Assembly: GCA_025923195.1 (NCBI GenBank)
Contig: JAICGJ010000031.1
Coordinates: 1-41,100, forward strand
Origin: Chryseolinea sp.
GTDB taxonomy: Bacteria; Bacteroidota; Bacteroidia; Cytophagales; Cyclobacteriaceae
Reading direction: 5' to 3'
Length of the DNA stretch: 41,100 bases
Part shown: one piece after another, positions 1 through 7,348 of the stretch
How the letters are laid out: every line of letters begins with the position of its first letter
Numbering within the stretch: position 1 is the stretch's first letter
The notes under the pieces: model-generated
What the model saw: only the letters and a program-made list of their open reading frames with translations
The model's database searches: none
Told to the model about the DNA's origin: nothing
Made by a program: the position numbers and the translations under genes

Positions 1-843
1 AAAAGCATTGTCGTAATCACCTAACTCGATGTAGAGGCAGGCCCGCAGAAGCGCATAGACATAGTTCTCAGGCTCTAATCGAATCAGGGTATTCCAATCA
101 CCTAATGCATCTTGGGGTCGTTCCAAACTTATCCATGCAAGCCCTCTCCAAAAATATGGCAGCGCGTAAGTAGAATCCGCTTTAATGGCCTGGTCGAAAA
201 ACGGGATTGATTCATTGTCCTTCTTTCTTGCCTTGAACCTCATGATCCCCTGCATCATGTACGGCTTAGGAAATTTAGGATTTATTGCGCTGCATTTCTG
301 GTAATATTTCAAACCCTTGCGAACATCTCCTTTCTGCAATGAGATGCTCCCAAGGTTGTAATAAGCGTGCACAAATTGCGGATCAATCTCAAGGGCATGC
401 TCATACTGAGCCGTGGCCCTATTGAACTGCTCCTCCAAGTGATATATTTCACCGAGTTCGACGTATGTCTCCGGTAATTTGGAGTTGATTCTCAGCGAAG
501 TTAAAAAGTCGCGCTCAGCCGTCCTGAGGTTGAAAAGGTTCTTGTTACATATCCCTCTGTAGTAATATGCGATCCACAGAAGGGAATCTCGCTCTAGTGC
601 CTCATCGAAATTGGTAATGGCAAGTTCCGGGTTTTGCTCCTTTAAGTAATTAATGCCCTCGTTCAAATAAACCTGGATATTGCCCGGCATATCCCACTTG
701 AAAGGCGGATCCAAGTGGTCGTTGGGATCCAGTAAGGGGACGGAGTTCTCATCAAAATATCTGGAAAAATCGATCTGTCCATAAAGAGGCACGGCCACAG
801 ACCAAATACCCAATACGATCGGAAGCATTTTTTGGAACCTCAT
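1..843 (-). CDS. TPR-repeat protein, exported, 3' end cut by window edge
   Basis: The minus frame is open from an ATG at 843 to base 1, giving 281 residues with no stop, so the C-terminus lies outside the window. The N-terminus is a hydrophobic Sec-type signal (MRFQKMLPIVLGIWSVAVPLYGQ). About 35 residues later a run of tetratricopeptide repeats begins, with recognisable units such as AIYYYRG-type helices, then TYVELGEIYHLEEQFNRATA, then HAYYNLGSISLQKGDVRKGL and PYFWRGLAWISLERPQDAL. TPRs form helical scaffolds for protein binding, so a periplasmic or envelope adaptor role is inferred; no enzymatic domain is visible. It starts 39 bases beyond the aldo/keto reductase stop on the same strand. The partner is unknown. 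Confidence 0.85.
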   Translation of the reverse strand, partial: MRFQKMLPIVLGIWSVAVPLYGQIDFSRYFDENSVPLLDPNDHLDPPFKWDMPGNIQVYLNEGINYLKEQNPELAITNFDEALERDSLLWIAYYYRGICNKNLFNLRTAERDFLTSLRINSKLPETYVELGEIYHLEEQFNRATAQYEHALEIDPQFVHAYYNLGSISLQKGDVRKGLKYYQKCSAINPKFPKPYMMQGIMRFKARKKDNESIPFFDQAIKADSTYALPYFWRGLAWISLERPQDALGDWNTLIRLEPENYVYALLRACLYIELGDYDNAF

Positions 844-882
844 GGCAGACAAGGCTTATACCCCTATATGCTGAATTAATCG

Positions 883-1854
883 CTATTGTGACCAGGCCGT
901 AGGCTTTCTATCCCAGCGATGTTCCTTCAATTTCAACCGGAGGGACTTATCGAGTCGTTGGCCGTCACTTGTCGCTATATTTGACTCCGTATGTGCCACC
1001 GTTCGCATACCGGGAATAATTGTATGAACATCGCTATTACAAAGGATAAACCGAAGCGCCAGCTCAGGCATCGTCATACCTTTTGGTATCAAAGGCTTTA
1101 GCGCGTCGGCATGCTCTACGCTGGGGATCAAGTTTTCAGGCACAAAATAGGTTGCTCGCCAATCGCCCGGAGGAAAAGTAGTTTCTTTTGTCAAAGTTCC
1201 AGTCAGTGTTCCTTCATCGAACGGTACCCGTGCAATAATCCCTATATCGAGTTTTCGGCAGAGTGGGAATAAGTTATCCTCCGGGTTTTGGTCAAAAATA
1301 TTGTAGATAACCTGAACGCCATCAATGTACCCAGTTCTGAGGGTGTCCAGTACGTTGTCAGGTTCCCAACGGTTAACGCTCACGCCAAAGTGCTTGACCT
1401 TGCCCTCATTCTTTAGTTTTTCGATCGCCTTTTTCCAGTCATCATGGCCGGCCCAACCGTCCTCCCATACGTGGAATTGCTGAAAGTCAATGCAGTCAAC
1501 ACCCAAATTCTTTAGACTTCTCTCGGTGTAATCAATTATATGACTCGCTGGAAAGCATTCCTCCAGCTTATAACTTGGCTTGGAGGGCCACTTAAAATTC
1601 TTGGCAGGGATCTTCGTGGCCACATAGAGTTTCTTGTCGGGATAGCGTTTGAGCAACTTGCCTAAGATCTGTTCACTTTTACCGTTACCATACGCCCAGG
1701 CAGTATCAAAAAAATTGCATCCCAATTCCACGGAACGTGATAAGGACTTATCAATTTCCACAGGCTCCGATCCCTTCCATCCCGCGAGACCCCACATTCC
1801 ATACCCAATTTCACTAACGTTCCAGTTGGTTCTTCCAAATCTTCTGTATTGCAT
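883..1854 (-). CDS. Aldo/keto reductase family oxidoreductase
   Basis: This is a 323-residue single-domain protein of normal family length with no signal peptide, so it is cytoplasmic. The aldo/keto reductase catalytic tetrad is present: Asp50 and Tyr55 in FFDTAWAYGNGKSEQILG, Lys81 in YVATKIPAKN and His128 in QQFHVWEDG. The LGVDCIDF segment before the His is typical of the family. Members are (alpha/beta)8 barrels that reduce carbonyls or oxidise alcohols with NADPH. The substrate cannot be told; the HVWEDGW segment and overall shape resemble the general predicted-oxidoreductase branch rather than a characterised sugar reductase. It is divergent from prfC, with a repeat-bearing 185-base gap between the two starts. 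Confidence 0.9.
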   Translation of the reverse strand: MQYRRFGRTNWNVSEIGYGMWGLAGWKGSEPVEIDKSLSRSVELGCNFFDTAWAYGNGKSEQILGKLLKRYPDKKLYVATKIPAKNFKWPSKPSYKLEECFPASHIIDYTERSLKNLGVDCIDFQQFHVWEDGWAGHDDWKKAIEKLKNEGKVKHFGVSVNRWEPDNVLDTLRTGYIDGVQVIYNIFDQNPEDNLFPLCRKLDIGIIARVPFDEGTLTGTLTKETTFPPGDWRATYFVPENLIPSVEHADALKPLIPKGMTMPELALRFILCNSDVHTIIPGMRTVAHTESNIATSDGQRLDKSLRLKLKEHRWDRKPTAWSQ

Positions 1855-1900
1855 GGTTGAGAGTGATTTTTTTAAAGACTTGAATATAATAAGAAAGCGG

Positions 1901-2001
1901 AAAGCTTAAAGCAGAAAGCTTAAAGCAGTGGGATAAGCAGGTTTTGTTCGTCGAACGTGACATCCCTCATGGATTGCTTTGCACTTTATGCTTTAAGCTT
2001 T
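1901..2001. repeat. Tandem 14-base repeat plus facing inverted copy
   Basis: AAAGCTTAAAGCAG occurs twice in perfect tandem at 1901-1914 and 1915-1928. Positions 1989-2001 (TGCTTTAAGCTTT) are the perfect 13-base reverse complement of 1915-1927. A small palindrome GTTCGTCGAAC sits between them at 1946-1956. The block lies between the divergent aldo/keto reductase and prfC. The right arm ends 12 bases before the candidate prfC -7 element. It could be an operator or a small palindromic repeat; function is not shown. Confidence 0.7.
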
Positions 2002-2013
2002 AAGCCTTTTTAA

Positions 2014-2021
2014 TACTTTTG
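2014..2021 (+). promoter_or_regulatory. Candidate -7 promoter element for prfC
   Basis: TACTTTTG matches the Bacteroidota -7 consensus TAnnTTTG exactly and lies 18 bases before the prfC ATG. No convincing TTG -33 element was found at the expected distance, so this is a partial match only. Confidence 0.4.
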
Positions 2022-2039
2022 CGACCGAATTGTAAGGAC

Positions 2040-3623
2040 ATGAATTTAGACCAAGAGATAGCAAAAAGGAGAACTTTTGGAATTATCAGCCACCCGGATG
2101 CTGGTAAAACCACATTGACGGAAAAATTGCTGCTGTTTGGAGGTGCCATTCAGAAAGCTGGTGCCGTTAAATCAAGTAAAATCAAAGATCACGCGAGGTC
2201 TGACTGGATGGAAATCGAAAAGCAACGGGGAATTTCCGTTGCCACATCGGTCATGGGATTCAGCTACAAGGACGTTAAGATAAATCTGCTCGATACACCT
2301 GGTCACCAGGATTTTGCAGAGGATACCTATCGCACGCTCACGGCCGTCGATAGCGTCATCATGGTAATTGATTGTGTTAAAGGTGTTGAGATACAGACCG
2401 AAAAATTGATGGAGGTTTGTCGCATGCGAAACACGCCTGTGATTTGCTTCATCAACAAGCTTGACCGAGAAGGCCGCGACCCTTTTGAGTTGCTTGATGA
2501 GATAGAAGAAAAACTGAACATCAAGGTCCGCCCTTTGAGCTGGCCAATTAGCATGGGAAAAACCTTCAAGGGAGTTTATAGCATGTACGACAAAAGTCTT
2601 CATCTCTTCACACCAAGCAAAACCACGGTTGAGGAAGGTATTGAGATTAGCGACATCGGCAGCCAGATTTTGGACGATTATGTTGGAGAGCACAATGCAA
2701 AGCAGCTTCGTGCAGACATAGAGTTGATCGAGGGAGTTTATCCGGATTTTGATGTTGATCAGTATCTCGCCGGAAAAATTGCCCCTGTATTCTTTGGCAG
2801 CGCCGTGAATAATTTTGGGGTTCAGGAATTGTTGAACACGTTTATCAGAATTGCTCCGCCACCCATTCATAGGGAAACAACCTTGCGCATCGTGGAGCCA
2901 GATGAAAATAAGTTCAGCGGATTTGTGTTTAAGATCCATGCTAACATGGACCCCAAACACAGAAATCGAATTGCATTTATCAGGGTATGCTCTGGAAAGT
3001 TTGAGCGAGGCAATAACTACTACCACGTGAGGCAAGCGAAGAGTCTTCGCTTTTCGAACGCCACAGCCTTTATGGCACAAGACCGCGAGACTGTCGAAGA
3101 GGCATGGCCGGGCGATATTGTCGGTATTTTTGACACTGGTAACTTGAAGATAGGCGACACACTTACAGAGGGTGAGAAATTTTTATACACTGGCATACCG
3201 AGTTTTTCTCCGGAAATTTTCAAAGAGGTGGTCAACCTGGACGCTATGAAAACAAAACAATTGGATAAGGGACTTTCACAGCTAATGGAGGAGGGTGTCG
3301 CACAATTATTCACCTATGAACTAGGCAAGAGAAAGGTTGTTGGTGTTGTTGGCGCCCTTCAGTTTGAAGTAATTCAATTTCGCCTCAAGAATGAATATGG
3401 TGCTACGGCGCAATTTGTTCCGCAGAATATATATAAGGCCTGCTGGATTAGCAGCAAGGATCCTAAAAAACTGGCAGAATTTGTCGAATCAAAACATCGG
3501 CATATTGCAAGAGACAAGGATGACAAGCTGGTTTTTATGGCTGAGTCCCGAGCCTGGCTGCAAATGGTCCAGGATAATTTCCCCGACATTAATTTTCACT
3601 TTACCTCGGAGTTTAAGGACTAG
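2040..3623 (+). CDS. prfC: Peptide chain release factor 3
   Basis: This translational GTPase recycles RF1/RF2 from the ribosome after termination. The protein from ATG 2040 has 527 residues, close to the usual length of about 529. GTPase motifs are clear: G1 [15 protein letters not shown] near residues 18-32, switch I region around [14 protein letters not shown]3 [16 protein letters not shown] and G4 [10 protein letters not shown]. Domain II contains [22 protein letters not shown] and the C-terminal domain III contains [13 protein letters not shown], both typical of RF3. A TTG at 2019 gives an N-terminal extension (MRPNCKD), but [20 protein letters not shown] fits the family start better. It is monocistronic as far as seen. 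It is divergent from the aldo/keto reductase and followed by a long non-coding tract. Confidence 0.97.
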   Translation: MNLDQEIAKRRTFGIISHPDAGKTTLTEKLLLFGGAIQKAGAVKSSKIKDHARSDWMEIEKQRGISVATSVMGFSYKDVKINLLDTPGHQDFAEDTYRTLTAVDSVIMVIDCVKGVEIQTEKLMEVCRMRNTPVICFINKLDREGRDPFELLDEIEEKLNIKVRPLSWPISMGKTFKGVYSMYDKSLHLFTPSKTTVEEGIEISDIGSQILDDYVGEHNAKQLRADIELIEGVYPDFDVDQYLAGKIAPVFFGSAVNNFGVQELLNTFIRIAPPPIHRETTLRIVEPDENKFSGFVFKIHANMDPKHRNRIAFIRVCSGKFERGNNYYHVRQAKSLRFSNATAFMAQDRETVEEAWPGDIVGIFDTGNLKIGDTLTEGEKFLYTGIPSFSPEIFKEVVNLDAMKTKQLDKGLSQLMEEGVAQLFTYELGKRKVVGVVGALQFEVIQFRLKNEYGATAQFVPQNIYKACWISSKDPKKLAEFVESKHRHIARDKDDKLVFMAESRAWLQMVQDNFPDINFHFTSEFKD

Positions 3624-3959
3624 AGCACAGTGAGCTACTTGGGCGGATTCTCGACAAAACCAGCTCAGACGCTCACATGGCGGTTCTAAGGTGTGGGCTG
3701 CAGTGATTTCGGTCTTAGACATTTGACACGATTAGGTTATCGCGTCCTCAAGACAGTTGAAAGTTGGCGAGTTGAAGAAGCTATTCCTACTTTGTCAACT
3801 TACCCTAAATTGATTTTTGGCTTCTACATTATAGACTGAATTGATGGCGATATCTTTAGCAATGTAGTTATAGGGTGTTCCAAAAGCTGGAGTAAAGCAA
3901 AGACGCAGCCACGTGCTACAAAGTCTATCGCGAGCATGTTCATCCCAGACCTCAGCCTA

Positions 3960-4193
3960 TCTTTGGCCTGGTAAGGGCATGTGCGGATAGGGTGCAAGGC
4001 TGGGATGAACATGCGGGGCCTAGCCGGCCCTGGAGGCGAAAACGTAGGGTAGGGAAAACGTTAGGCAACGGACAGTACGTTGTCGTTACACGTTTAGCGT
4101 TATCAAAGTTTGTATGGCTCCGTCCCGCGCTTCGCGGGACCCTTTTGGAACGCAACTGAATTTTATCCGCACATGTCCTTGCCAGGCCAAAGA
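3960..4193. repeat. MITE-like segment bounded by 30-base inverted repeats
   Basis: Positions 3960-3989 and 4164-4193 are reverse complements at 28 of 30 bases, enclosing 174 bases. The interior holds the hairpin at 4122-4140 and the right arm of a separate 15-base inverted repeat (4000-4014). No open frame resembling a transposase is inside, and no target-site duplication could be recognised. The segment corresponds roughly to the extra DNA in copy A relative to copy B. A non-autonomous element or a large structured RNA would both fit. Confidence 0.5.
4122..4140. repeat. Perfect 8-base-pair hairpin
   Basis: GTCCCGCG, a CTT loop and CGCGGGAC form a GC-rich hairpin with a 3-base loop. No T-tract follows immediately, so it is more likely part of the repeat block than a rho-independent terminator. 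Confidence 0.6.
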
Positions 4194-4230
4194 CCGTGTC
4201 CGACTTCTGGCGGATAAAATTAGATTGCTT

Positions 4231-4246
4231 CCCGATAGTTATCGGG
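4231..4246. repeat. Hairpin CCCGAT-AGTT-ATCGGG
   Basis: A 6-base-pair palindrome with a 4-base loop lies inside copy A of the dispersed repeat. At the matching place copy B has a different sequence (CTTGCCGTCGGGCC), so the palindrome is not conserved between the two copies. Confidence 0.55.
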
Positions 4247-4358
4247 ACCAAAAGCTGGAAGAAAAGGTTGTGCCAGTCCAAACAGTATCGAAAGAAATTT
4301 AGTGGTTCTCCCGCGCCTGTAGAAATCGGGTACTAAAATATAACTTGACAATGTAGGA

Positions 4359-5441
4359 CTATTTAATAACGACACGCTTACCTTCACTGGCCGATTCGCG
4401 CGCAGCTTCCAAAATTTTCACAACGATCAGGTTGTTGCTGTATGATGAGAGATCATTGCCTGGCGTGATTTTTTTGTTTAGCACATCTGCCAGGTAAACC
4501 AGGTTACTCGTATAGGCAGGTGGCGTTATCTGGACAGCCTTATATTCATTCTTCGTTCTTTCGCGGATCGTGTTGGCGTCCTGTGCGTGTAAGTATCCCG
4601 TTGTACCAAATACTTCAAGGTCCTTAATCCCAAACGGCCAGTTCCAGGAAGCTTCGACGATACCGGTCGCATCCGGGTACTCCAGTAGTATTGTTGCGTC
4701 ATCGTCTACCTTTGGATAAATATCAGGCTTGATCTGCCTGGTTACGGCTGTTACGGCTATAGGTGCCTTGCCTTTCATTAACCACGTCATGAGATTTGCG
4801 CCATAGCAACCAAAATCGCTCAAGGCGCCGCCGCCATTTTTTATGGGATCTGTTAGCCAGCTTAAAAACTCTGCACTACATCCGATCTCTTTTGGGCCCT
4901 GGTGTCCGTCGTGTACTACCATCTTCCGGATACTGCCAATTGCGTTTTGCTCATTCACCATGACTTGAACTTGTTGGTTACTGGGATACCATGTAGTCTC
5001 GTAGTTTGTGAGTACATGAATATTATGTTGCCTGGCCAAGGTCCCCATGCGCTCCGCATCTTTGACGGTCGTGGCTAATGGCTTTTCAACCATCACTGAT
5101 ATTCCCTTTGGAGCGCATGCTTCTACAACAGAAAGGTGATCGGCGATGGCGTTGTAGGCGAGCACAGCGTCTGGTCTTATCTTTGAGAGCATTTCGTCCA
5201 TCGACTTATAAAACAAAGATTCTGTCAGTTGATAACGTTTTTTATATCGATCGATCAATTGCACATCGGTTTCTACAATACCGATAATGTTAACTTCGCC
5301 TTTCTTATACTGGTTCATGAGACCATGGGCATGATCGTGCGTCAGCCCGACTACGCCGACCTTCAAGGATTGCGCCTGCACTCCTGATCCGACAATGAAG
5401 AAACTCAACAAATAAAATTTGACCTTAACAATTAATTTCAT
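4359..5441 (-). CDS. Exported Gfo/Idh/MocA-family oxidoreductase
   Basis: The protein from ATG 5441 has 360 residues. It begins with a Sec-type signal (MKLIVKVKFYLLSFFIVG...VQAQ), followed by a Rossmann segment KVGVVGLTHDHAHG, the family lysine motif VEKPLATTVKDAER and a C-terminal dimerisation region with GGALSDFGCYGANLMTWL. Gfo/Idh/MocA enzymes oxidise sugar or inositol hydroxyls with a bound NAD(P). The frame also opens at 5477, but that start would bury the signal under 12 extra residues, so 5441 is preferred; no strong ribosome-binding site decides it. It is the last gene of a minus-strand cluster after the DUF1080 protein and the C-N hydrolase. A Sec signal with no twin arginine is unusual for a cofactor-binding exported oxidoreductase. 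The substrate is unknown. Confidence 0.88.
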   Translation of the reverse strand: MKLIVKVKFYLLSFFIVGSGVQAQSLKVGVVGLTHDHAHGLMNQYKKGEVNIIGIVETDVQLIDRYKKRYQLTESLFYKSMDEMLSKIRPDAVLAYNAIADHLSVVEACAPKGISVMVEKPLATTVKDAERMGTLARQHNIHVLTNYETTWYPSNQQVQVMVNEQNAIGSIRKMVVHDGHQGPKEIGCSAEFLSWLTDPIKNGGGALSDFGCYGANLMTWLMKGKAPIAVTAVTRQIKPDIYPKVDDDATILLEYPDATGIVEASWNWPFGIKDLEVFGTTGYLHAQDANTIRERTKNEYKAVQITPPAYTSNLVYLADVLNKKITPGNDLSSYSNNLIVVKILEAARESASEGKRVVIK

Positions 5442-5496
5442 TACCGATGACAGGGCCTTTTGCACTTGGAAATACATATGACTTTCTTTTGAAGTT

Positions 5497-6453
5497 TCAC
5501 TCCTTGGTGTCCAGCCAAACTACTTTTTGCTCGGAAATATGATCCCTGCCAATTATGTCCCGGTATAGATCGGGACGCCGGGCATTGATGTACCTGTATC
5601 CGCCGGCTTGTGTCAATTTTTCGCGCGTAAGCTTTGCTGATACGAAATCATCGCCTAGCGTTCTGCATTCTGCCAGAATATCACCGAACGGGTCAATAAT
5701 CATTGAGCAACCATTTTTCAACTGATCATCGTCCATCCCAATCGGATTTGAGAACACGGTATAGATAGCATTATCATATGATCTGGCAGGCAGCCATTTC
5801 ATAAGCCAGTCCCTCCCCTTCATTCCGTCAAATTCAAGCCGCAGGGATGTTGGGTCGCGGTCGCGGTTTTTCCAGAGATCAGGGTTTACAAAACCTGCCC
5901 CCGGTCTTGTTGATGGTGTGCACATCGTGACGTGTGGCATGAAAATTATTTCTGCACCAAGAAATCGTGTAGCCCTAACGTTCTCAATGACATTGTTGTC
6001 ATAGCAGACCAAAATGCCGCATTTCCATCCTTCCAGTTCAAAAACACAATACTTGTCCCCAGGTGTCAGGTGAGGGTTTATAAACGGATGCAGTTTCCGG
6101 AACTTAGCGCGCAATCCACTTCCATCAACACAGACATACGCCTTGAAGAGATTATCGTACTTGTCCTTCTCAAACAACCCAGCAAGAATTATTATATTGT
6201 TCCGTTTCGAAATTTCGATTAGCCTCGACGTGCTGGGTCCCTCAGGGATGATTTCAGAAACCTCGAGCAATTGCTCTCTCGAAAGATGACGCGCAAAGGT
6301 ATAGGCTGTCACGGAACATTCGTGGAACGCAATCGCATCTGATCCCTCCTGTGCCGCCTTCTTTGACAATGTTTCGATGACAGATAGATTATAATTTTTA
6401 TCTCCGCTCCTGTTTTCGAATTGTGCGGTTGAAATAACTAATGGATCTTTCAT
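5497..6453 (-). CDS. Carbon-nitrogen hydrolase (nitrilase superfamily)
   Basis: This 318-residue protein has no signal peptide and should be cytoplasmic. The nitrilase-superfamily triad is visible: Glu45 in AIAFHECSVTAY, Lys120 in AKFRKLHPF and Cys150 in CGILVCYDNNVIE. Such enzymes cleave amide or other non-peptide C-N bonds through a cysteine thioester. The C-terminal segment with NGCSMIIDPFGDILAE is the usual strand pair of the fold. It lies 16 bases after the DUF1080 gene and 55 bases before the preferred oxidoreductase start, so co-transcription is likely. The substrate is not predictable. Closest subfamily calls would be the general amidohydrolase or N-carbamoyl-amidase branches, with low certainty. 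Confidence 0.9.
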   Translation of the reverse strand: MKDPLVISTAQFENRSGDKNYNLSVIETLSKKAAQEGSDAIAFHECSVTAYTFARHLSREQLLEVSEIIPEGPSTSRLIEISKRNNIIILAGLFEKDKYDNLFKAYVCVDGSGLRAKFRKLHPFINPHLTPGDKYCVFELEGWKCGILVCYDNNVIENVRATRFLGAEIIFMPHVTMCTPSTRPGAGFVNPDLWKNRDRDPTSLRLEFDGMKGRDWLMKWLPARSYDNAIYTVFSNPIGMDDDQLKNGCSMIIDPFGDILAECRTLGDDFVSAKLTREKLTQAGGYRYINARRPDLYRDIIGRDHISEQKVVWLDTKE

Positions 6454-6469
6454 TTCTTCACTTTCTGAA

Positions 6470-7252
6470 TCAGTATTCCATCAATTCGATTTTTCTGAAG
6501 TCGATTGGGTGGCTATTGGACTGCAGCGAGATGTAGCCTTCTTTCACTGACGCATCGTTCCCCTTGATGAATGTTTTTCCCACCTCGTGTTCAGGATTGT
6601 ATTTTGGGTTTTCAAACGCAAGAATTTCTTCTCCATTTACAAAGTGTTTGATCTTGTTACCCTGGACATCGATTTCAAGTGTAACCCATTGATCGCCATG
6701 AAAAGTCCTTTTCACAGTGGCGGGAGTGCAAAAGGATGTATTGGTTTTACCATTTATCTCTACCGTAGTGCCTGATGCGCATATTTCGCCAACGGGTCGT
6801 TCGTCCTTGCCGTTTCCACCATGAAGATTGTACTCCAGGCAAACGGGGAATTGCTGGTTGGGCCCCAAAGAACCCGGTGACTGAGAATGGTACTGAACGC
6901 CACTATCACGATATCCCCAACTAGGAGCGCCCACCGTGGTTTCTCCAACAAATCTGTACTCAACCTTCAACCGGTAGTTGGATAATTTCTTGTTGTAGTA
7001 CAATGCTCCAAATTTATTCCTGAAGCTGTCGTATTGATCATACCGGATGCTTAGGATTCCATCTTGTACGCGAAACGTGTTGCCAAAATTTTCTCCCAGT
7101 TTGTATCCCGATATCTTCATGGTCCACCCATCCACATTCCTTCCATTGAACAGGCTCACCCATTTGGCATCGCCCGTCTGACAGGGATTTTTGAAATGAA
7201 AAGAGAAAAAAAACAGGGGAAATACAAGTAGAAGCAGGCGCTTAGTAGTCAT
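6470..7252 (-). CDS. DUF1080 (3-keto-disaccharide hydrolase-like) exported protein
   Basis: This 260-residue protein begins with a signal peptide (MTTKRLLLLVFPLFFFSFHF). DUF1080 hallmarks follow: WVSLFNGRNVDGWTMKISGY at about residue 31, then VEYRFVGETTVG, RDSGVQYHSQSP, VCLEYNLHGG and a C-terminal GYISLQSNSHPIDFRKIELM. The family adopts a concanavalin-like jelly roll, and several members hydrolyse 3-keto-glycosides made by Gfo/Idh oxidoreductases. It is the first gene of the three-gene minus-strand cluster. The gap before it (7253-7348) carries TTTCTTTGCTACC on the minus strand, an imperfect -7-like element. Assignment to the fold is strong; the exact substrate is inferred from the neighbouring oxidoreductase. 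Confidence 0.9.
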   Translation of the reverse strand: MTTKRLLLLVFPLFFFSFHFKNPCQTGDAKWVSLFNGRNVDGWTMKISGYKLGENFGNTFRVQDGILSIRYDQYDSFRNKFGALYYNKKLSNYRLKVEYRFVGETTVGAPSWGYRDSGVQYHSQSPGSLGPNQQFPVCLEYNLHGGNGKDERPVGEICASGTTVEINGKTNTSFCTPATVKRTFHGDQWVTLEIDVQGNKIKHFVNGEEILAFENPKYNPEHEVGKTFIKGNDASVKEGYISLQSNSHPIDFRKIELMEY

Positions 7253-7348
7253 GTGAAGGTAATACTTATTATGACCCTTAAGGTAGCAAAGAAAAATTTA
7301 ACGCGTAAGTGGTCGTAATCTCTGCACCCTCTAATGTAAGCTTTCTGG

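Larger units (their letters stand above)
3880..4308 (+). repeat. Dispersed intergenic repeat, copy A (interrupted)
   Basis: Two blocks, 3880-3950 and 4185-4308, align with the reverse complement of 21537-21724. Shared stretches include CCAAAAGCTGGA, GACGCAGC..GTGCTA, TATC.CGAGC.TGTTC, GTCCGACT.CTGGC.GATAA, AAAAGCTGGAA.AAAA.GTTGT and TAGTGGTTC. Copy A carries about 235 extra bases between the blocks relative to copy B. Identity was estimated by eye with small gaps. Orientation is given relative to copy B, which reads on the minus strand. Confidence 0.6.
3624..4358. other. 735-base non-coding tract with nested repeats
   Basis: No credible gene was found between the prfC stop and the Gfo/Idh oxidoreductase stop. 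The first 250 bases show nothing notable. From about 3880 the tract is built of repeats: a 15-base perfect inverted repeat (3934-3948 with 4000-4014), a 30-base inverted repeat (3960-3989 with 4164-4193) and an 11-base pair of arms (4160-4170 with 4210-4220). It also has hairpins at 4122-4140 and 4231-4246, and a 12-base direct repeat CCAAAAGCTGGA at 3880-3891 and 4248-4259. Short open frames on both strands here follow the repeats and resemble no known protein. Confidence 0.75.

Noticed and set aside
2172-3080. Long minus-strand frame of 302 codons
   Set aside because: It lies entirely antisense to prfC, which has unambiguous motifs.
4060-4066. GTTAGGC, which matches an integron attC core site
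   Set aside because: No partner RYYYAAC site at a proper distance and no integrase were found, so a chance match is more likely.
3952-4302. Open frames on both strands (minus 3952-4281 and plus 4114-4302)
   Set aside because: They run through inverted repeats and hairpins, have no recognisable domain or start signal and match the repeat structure rather than a codon pattern.
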